Positions 59,631 to 64,000 of a stretch of 64,000 nucleotides of DNA are shown here, one piece after another; position 1 is the stretch's first letter; every line of letters starts with the position of its first letter. Source of the stretch: Arthrinium phaeospermum (lineage: Eukaryota; Ascomycota; Sordariomycetes; Amphisphaeriales; Apiosporaceae); NCBI GenBank assembly GCA_006503535.1, contig QYRS01000004.1, forward strand, positions 2,542,001-2,606,000. The letters run 5' to 3'. The notes under the pieces are model-generated. The model had not been told where the DNA came from. It saw only the letters and a program-made list of their open reading frames with translations, and searched no databases. The translations under genes and the position numbers were made by a program.

Positions 59631-62600
59631 CCTTCCCCTTCCTTCGAGCCACCTTTTACCCCTCCCCTCTTACCCCAGCTGCCTACTACTACTGTACCAG
59701 TATGCATGCTGCATGCTGTTACTACTACGTATGTACATAAGATGGGACCGCCCATCCCATTTCATGCCACACGGGTACACTAGTGGACCGGAAACAGCAG
59801 GGCTGACAATGCGCGGGTGTGCTGACTGTGGGCGCGCCATCCCACACGCGGGAAGTGGCTTTGGACGACTTGGTGCCCGTCGGGTTGCTTGCTGCGCTGC
59901 TGACATGACGAGACGAGAAACCCCGCTCGGGGTTATATAAGAGTGCGGGTGTGATCCAAGGTACTACTTATTTCCGCCGCCATATTGGTAGGCATCCATC
60001 ACTACTGTAAGAACAGATAATGCAGGTCACACTCAGGTCAGTAGGTTACAGTATGTGGTCATACTGTAGAAGATGGAGAGCCAGAAGAAAGTTTGGGTAA
60101 TTGGCAAATCACATTGCTTGAACAAACAATGAGGTAGGGGTAGCTACGCAGCTCTGGCCATGCTCAATCTGGATGAGGCATTATTCTTGGCATTAGTATT
60201 GGGCCGTTCTGTCGATCCGAGGGGCTGGGCACGGCTGGGCTCGAAGTCTGACTGGCATGTACAGTAAAGGGCGGGGGATGAGAGGATGGGGGGTTGTCGG
60301 AGACCGACACGGATATAAAACATGCGAACGAGGAAATGCCCCGATAACCCGACTAAAACAACAGTAATGCACAAAAATATGTACAACCAAGACTTACGAG
60401 ATGAGATGGCTTATGACTTCTCAGCTTCCTGCCCAGCCACGACACGGATGAACCTTAGGTGTCGAGGGGTCCCACGTAAGGACGTAAGGGCAGGCAGGCA
60501 GGGTATGTAGCTCTATGCCGTGTAGTTTTGTTGGCGCGCGCGCGCCCCTTTGTGTCCCGCCCGTTCGGACTCGGGTTTGGGATCCGTCCCCGCGCAGCCA
60601 CCAGATAGATCATTGGCACTCAAATTCTTGGTACTACTGTACTTGAAATACGATGGCCACGACGAGGCTGTACTGTATATCTCGTGAAATTAAACAAGTC
60701 TCCGAAATGGGTTGATCGCGAATCATGGACTATTAGTGTCGTGTCTTGCGAGTAAGTGGCAACAGCTAACCAGAACCCATGCAGTATCTCTCCTCGTAAC
60801 TTTCGGTCGGAAGCGGTTCGCATACTACCCCCCAAGGGTAAGTTTAACTCTGTTACCTTCAGAAAGATACCTGGAAGGGGGAGTTAAACATTACCCTGTA
60901 AGGTCGTACAGTAGTAAGTAGTCCGCCCACCCCCGGCCGCAACGCCGGCCTTTCAAGGGTTCCTTGCTCCAACTCTTGACAACGCAGTAACACGGGTAAC
61001 CAAAGGCGCAAGCCGAGCCAATGGACATGGTTGGGGCATTTGCATTATTATTACCTGCGCTAGGAAATCGGATGGACAACCATCCATCCACCTTTTGTGC
61101 CATCTGTCACACACCACCTCCATGGTCATAAGGAAAGGGGGGCGCGGGTAATACTACTTTGCATGGCTGCACGGTCAGCAATGCTTTTGGTCCTGATTCG
61201 ATCGTCATCTAATATATACATCTTTTCCCCGTGGCGGAAAAGCAACATTTGATCGAGCGAGACATCTATCTGCAGTGGATTTTGGGGAGAGTGAATAGTT
61301 GCCCTTCCTTGCATTGCTTACTCGCAGGTTAGGCAGGCTCCTGGCCATAGCAACAGCAAGCACAGCAGTATGTAGCGTTCGTTATACGACCGACAGTGGT
61401 TCACCAGCAAAGTGGCAATATCTCCCTCGTGCTCATATCTACAATCCCTGGTATATCTCGAGTTTCATTTTGTTCTAGGAAGGAAGGTACGGACAAGTAA
61501 GACTCCTTAAGTCCGGTCCATGATGTGTTGTTGATGACCGGCGTATCTGCACACTTACCTCATATCACGCACACAGTAGTAGGAGGAATAGAAGGAGGAT
61601 CGGCTCGTAGGTAAGAGCGATCTTACAAGCCTCGCGATTCACAGCCTTCTAACAATCTGATACAAAGTCAAGTCCTATCTGCTGCATTCTTATTCATTGC
61701 CTAAAGCATATGAAGCGCAAGACGGATAGAAGTAAGCGTGGTAAGCAGACGTGCATAACACGGACGGGATTCGGGCTGGGAGGGTCATCTCCAACCCCGT
61801 TCTCCGTCCCCCGTTCACGGCCCCCAAACCAAGAACCACCCGAGCCATTGGCATTTAACCTGCTAAAACCGTATGTAACGCGGTCAGAAACGCGGTGCCT
61901 AATTGATTACTCGATCAATACCAAGACGCATCCAAGAAAGACTGCGCCTCTGTCTAACCAGGTACTAGTAGTTCGTTACCTGGGCTTGGCAGCTTACATT
62001 GCTCCTTTCGGCAACTTTCTTGTCTTTTACAAGAGAGGGAGGTGGGCCCGAGTAAAATAAAGTACAACTTGGGCGCGCTGACAAATTTGCACACACTCGG
62101 TGCCGGTGCCAGCAGCTTCAACTTTGCTCCGGAGTTAAGTGAGAGGAACAGAGAAGAAAAAGCAAGCAGGGAGAGACGCGGGGAAATTGATCCTCCTTCG
62201 TCCATTGATGGTGGCTGACTTTTTTAATTCCTCCGGAGGGAGCATTCTTCTCTGTTATTAATTTCAGTAGTAGGTATACAGTTGTTGGTTCGTGCCGTAT
62301 CCAAATGACCAATCACCCGTGTAAGCGAGGAACCGACATTACATAATATGAAACCCTTCTCGTCTTTTGAGTTCCATGTGCTGCTGGGTCAACGCCCTGG
62401 ATACGGCGTACCAGCACAACGTGGCCGAGATACATGCTGCTGGGATGAGAGGGGATTATGCAGTGTAAGAAGCATTGATGTAGTGTCATCATCCTGGGCG
62501 AAGCCGACGGGCAAGCAAGTAAACCAAACACGCCCGCCCAGACAACTAGTCCCTCTTTTCTTAGCACGGGTTAGGTGAAAAAACGAAAATGCAATTTCTG

Positions 62601-63887
62601 AAAACATGTTCGGGATTCGAAAAAGTTTGATATCCAATATCCAAGTCATGCAGTGGGTGTACTTCCCACTTACATCGGATATTTCAACGTTGCGCAGATC
62701 ACCCTTCCGCCTTTTCGTATAATTCCGGGAAGGAAAACCGTGCCTCTAAATCCGTACCTGTCAAAAAGGGAGCACGGCCGGGTTCTATCAAACCCCGAGT
62801 CGTTGGGTCGACGCGGCTGTGACACCGAACCCCTGTCTGCCATGACAGCTCGGGGTAGGGTAGGTAGGTACTTTGTCTTGGGAAGTAGAGGTATTGTCTA
62901 TAGTGAGTAGATGCAAGTAGTTATGCAAGCCAAGGTATTTTCCAGGTAGTAAATCGGATCCGAAAACCACAACCCTTCTTTTACATCATCATAACATATA
63001 CTTACATAAGACCGCAGCCTCTTTGACTAAGTGAGCGATTCCTTCTGTATACCTTACCCAGTCACTCAGGGCCCCGGTCTCGCTTTCTGGCCATTTTCGT
63101 AATCGGAGCCCAAGTCTATGTATAGCGGCTCCCCCCTTGACCCCCACCTTGACGATCGAGAACCCAAGCCCTCAAGTTGCGTGTCCCTCCCCCCTAAAGC
63201 CTCACTATGCCCTCCGATCGTACACGGACTCGGCTAGCAAGAGAAATCCGCGTGCCGAGTCGGCCAAGGGGCCAACTGTCTCCCCGCAAGATGACAAAGA
63301 TGACGACGCCGTAGAAAGACGGAGCAGAGAAAACAAAGAGAAGAAATCTTGGCGGGTGAGATTGGTTTTTTGCTTGCATAACTCTGAGCAAAAGCAAGGG
63401 AGGAACCTCTCGAGACCTCGCAGGTACATCTGTTGGGAATTTGCCAAGAGAAGGATGCATCGTAAAGTAATGGTCCCGTCAACCGCGGCTGTACTGTCGA
63501 TCATCCCCGACTGACTGTGGCCCATAGCCATGGGTGTCATTTGTCATAATATGACACCTCAAGCACCAACCATATTTGATGCTACCCACGTTTACGATGC
63601 CAACGAGCATTATGAGGCTTGGGAGGAAACCGACCAACACCAACATGTGCTTTTTACTTGCAAGAGGGGCCCAGAGGGGTAGATGGTTAACAAAGAATGT
63701 CTCTTGGTATAGGATATATACACGAGCCTCATACTAAACCCGTCCCGTCAATACTCTTCCAATAATACGACCCAGCGGGTCTATGTGCACTTAGGTTTTC
63801 TTTTCCCCTTTCCCGGCCTTCCTGGCCTCCCTTCCGTCCTGACTCGGGGCACACAAGCCCCGGTAGCCACCCAGTCCCACCCGCCCA

Positions 63888-64000
63888 TTACGACTCCTCC
63901 GGCTGCTCGACGAACAAAGGCTCCAGCTTGTCCCAGGCATGCTCGTCCCCTTCTCCGAACTTTTCTCTCTGCTGCCAATACTCGCCGTTGAACTTCCAGT
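63888..64000 (-). CDS. C-terminus of an unidentified gene (truncated by window edge)
   Basis: On the minus strand an open frame enters at 64000 and ends with TAA at 63888-63890. The visible 36 residues include WKFNGEYWQQREKFGEGDEH and end EPLFVEQPEES. Codon use and the mix of aromatic and charged residues look like real coding sequence rather than chance, but the family cannot be named from this piece. Confidence 0.6.
   Translation of the reverse strand, partial: WKFNGEYWQQREKFGEGDEHAWDKLEPLFVEQPEES

Larger units (their letters stand above)
58636..63887. other. 5.2-kb non-coding region with microsatellites
   Basis: No gene supported on either strand. Contains a CA repeat (58760-58782), an ATGCC repeat (59606-59630), a GTTATATAAG TATA-like site at 59931-59940 with no frame behind it, and a GC palindrome GGCGCGCGCGCGCC near 60533-60546. 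A short frame at 63137-63514 lacks features. Confidence 0.55.

Noticed and set aside
1..64000. tRNA, 5S rRNA, CRISPR or rRNA genes
   Set aside because: No cloverleaf, internal promoter boxes, known rRNA stretches or repeat-spacer arrays recognised by eye; a dedicated tRNA search was not possible.

Overview
The window comes from a filamentous ascomycete (Pezizomycotina, probably Sordariomycetes). Genes are separate and run on both strands. Most carry one to six short introns (about 50-120 bp, GT...AG, CTAAC/CTGAC-like branch points). The protein set is fungal: a polyketide synthase, a LaeA-type methyltransferase, an RTA1-like relic, a Zn2Cys6 regulator, a hybrid histidine kinase and a conventional myosin with a long coiled-coil tail. 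Exon boundaries below were worked out by hand from splice signals and protein-family continuity, so treat them as models.

Left part (1-14 kb): the edge of a probable secondary-metabolite locus. It starts with the first 330 residues of a polyketide synthase (ketosynthase domain, minus strand, cut by the window edge). After 6.2 kb without a recognisable gene come a DHA2-type MFS exporter, a LaeA-like SAM methyltransferase and a broken RTA1-like membrane-protein gene. Synthase, tailoring or regulatory methyltransferase and transporter form a usual cluster set.

Middle part (17-50.7 kb): mostly housekeeping and signalling genes. In order: a HAM1-like lipid-binding-fold protein, a soluble PAS/PAS hybrid histidine kinase, a small Dabb protein, an RraA/HMG-aldolase-like protein, a START/SRPBCC protein, a Red1-like CCCH zinc-finger protein (nuclear RNA surveillance), a class II myosin heavy chain, an unknown basic low-complexity protein, a sulfotransferase-like protein with a C-terminal membrane helix, the circularly permuted GTPase MTG1, and a TesB-type acyl-CoA thioesterase ending in a peroxisomal AKL signal. 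A 417-bp MITE with perfect 76-bp terminal inverted repeats sits in the divergent promoter between the Red1-like and myosin genes.

Right part (50.7-64 kb): gene-poor. A 6.7-kb stretch without a supported gene precedes a short Zn2Cys6 transcription factor (57.4-58.6 kb). Another 5.2 kb of non-coding sequence follows. The last 113 bp hold the C-terminus of a minus-strand gene that continues outside the window.

No tRNA, rRNA or CRISPR array was recognised by eye. The best leads are the MITE in a shared promoter, the decayed RTA1-like gene beside the polyketide locus, the unknown Cys/Arg/Ser-rich gene at 42-44 kb, and the large regulatory-looking space upstream of the Zn2Cys6 factor. I do not see a clearly new multi-gene system.
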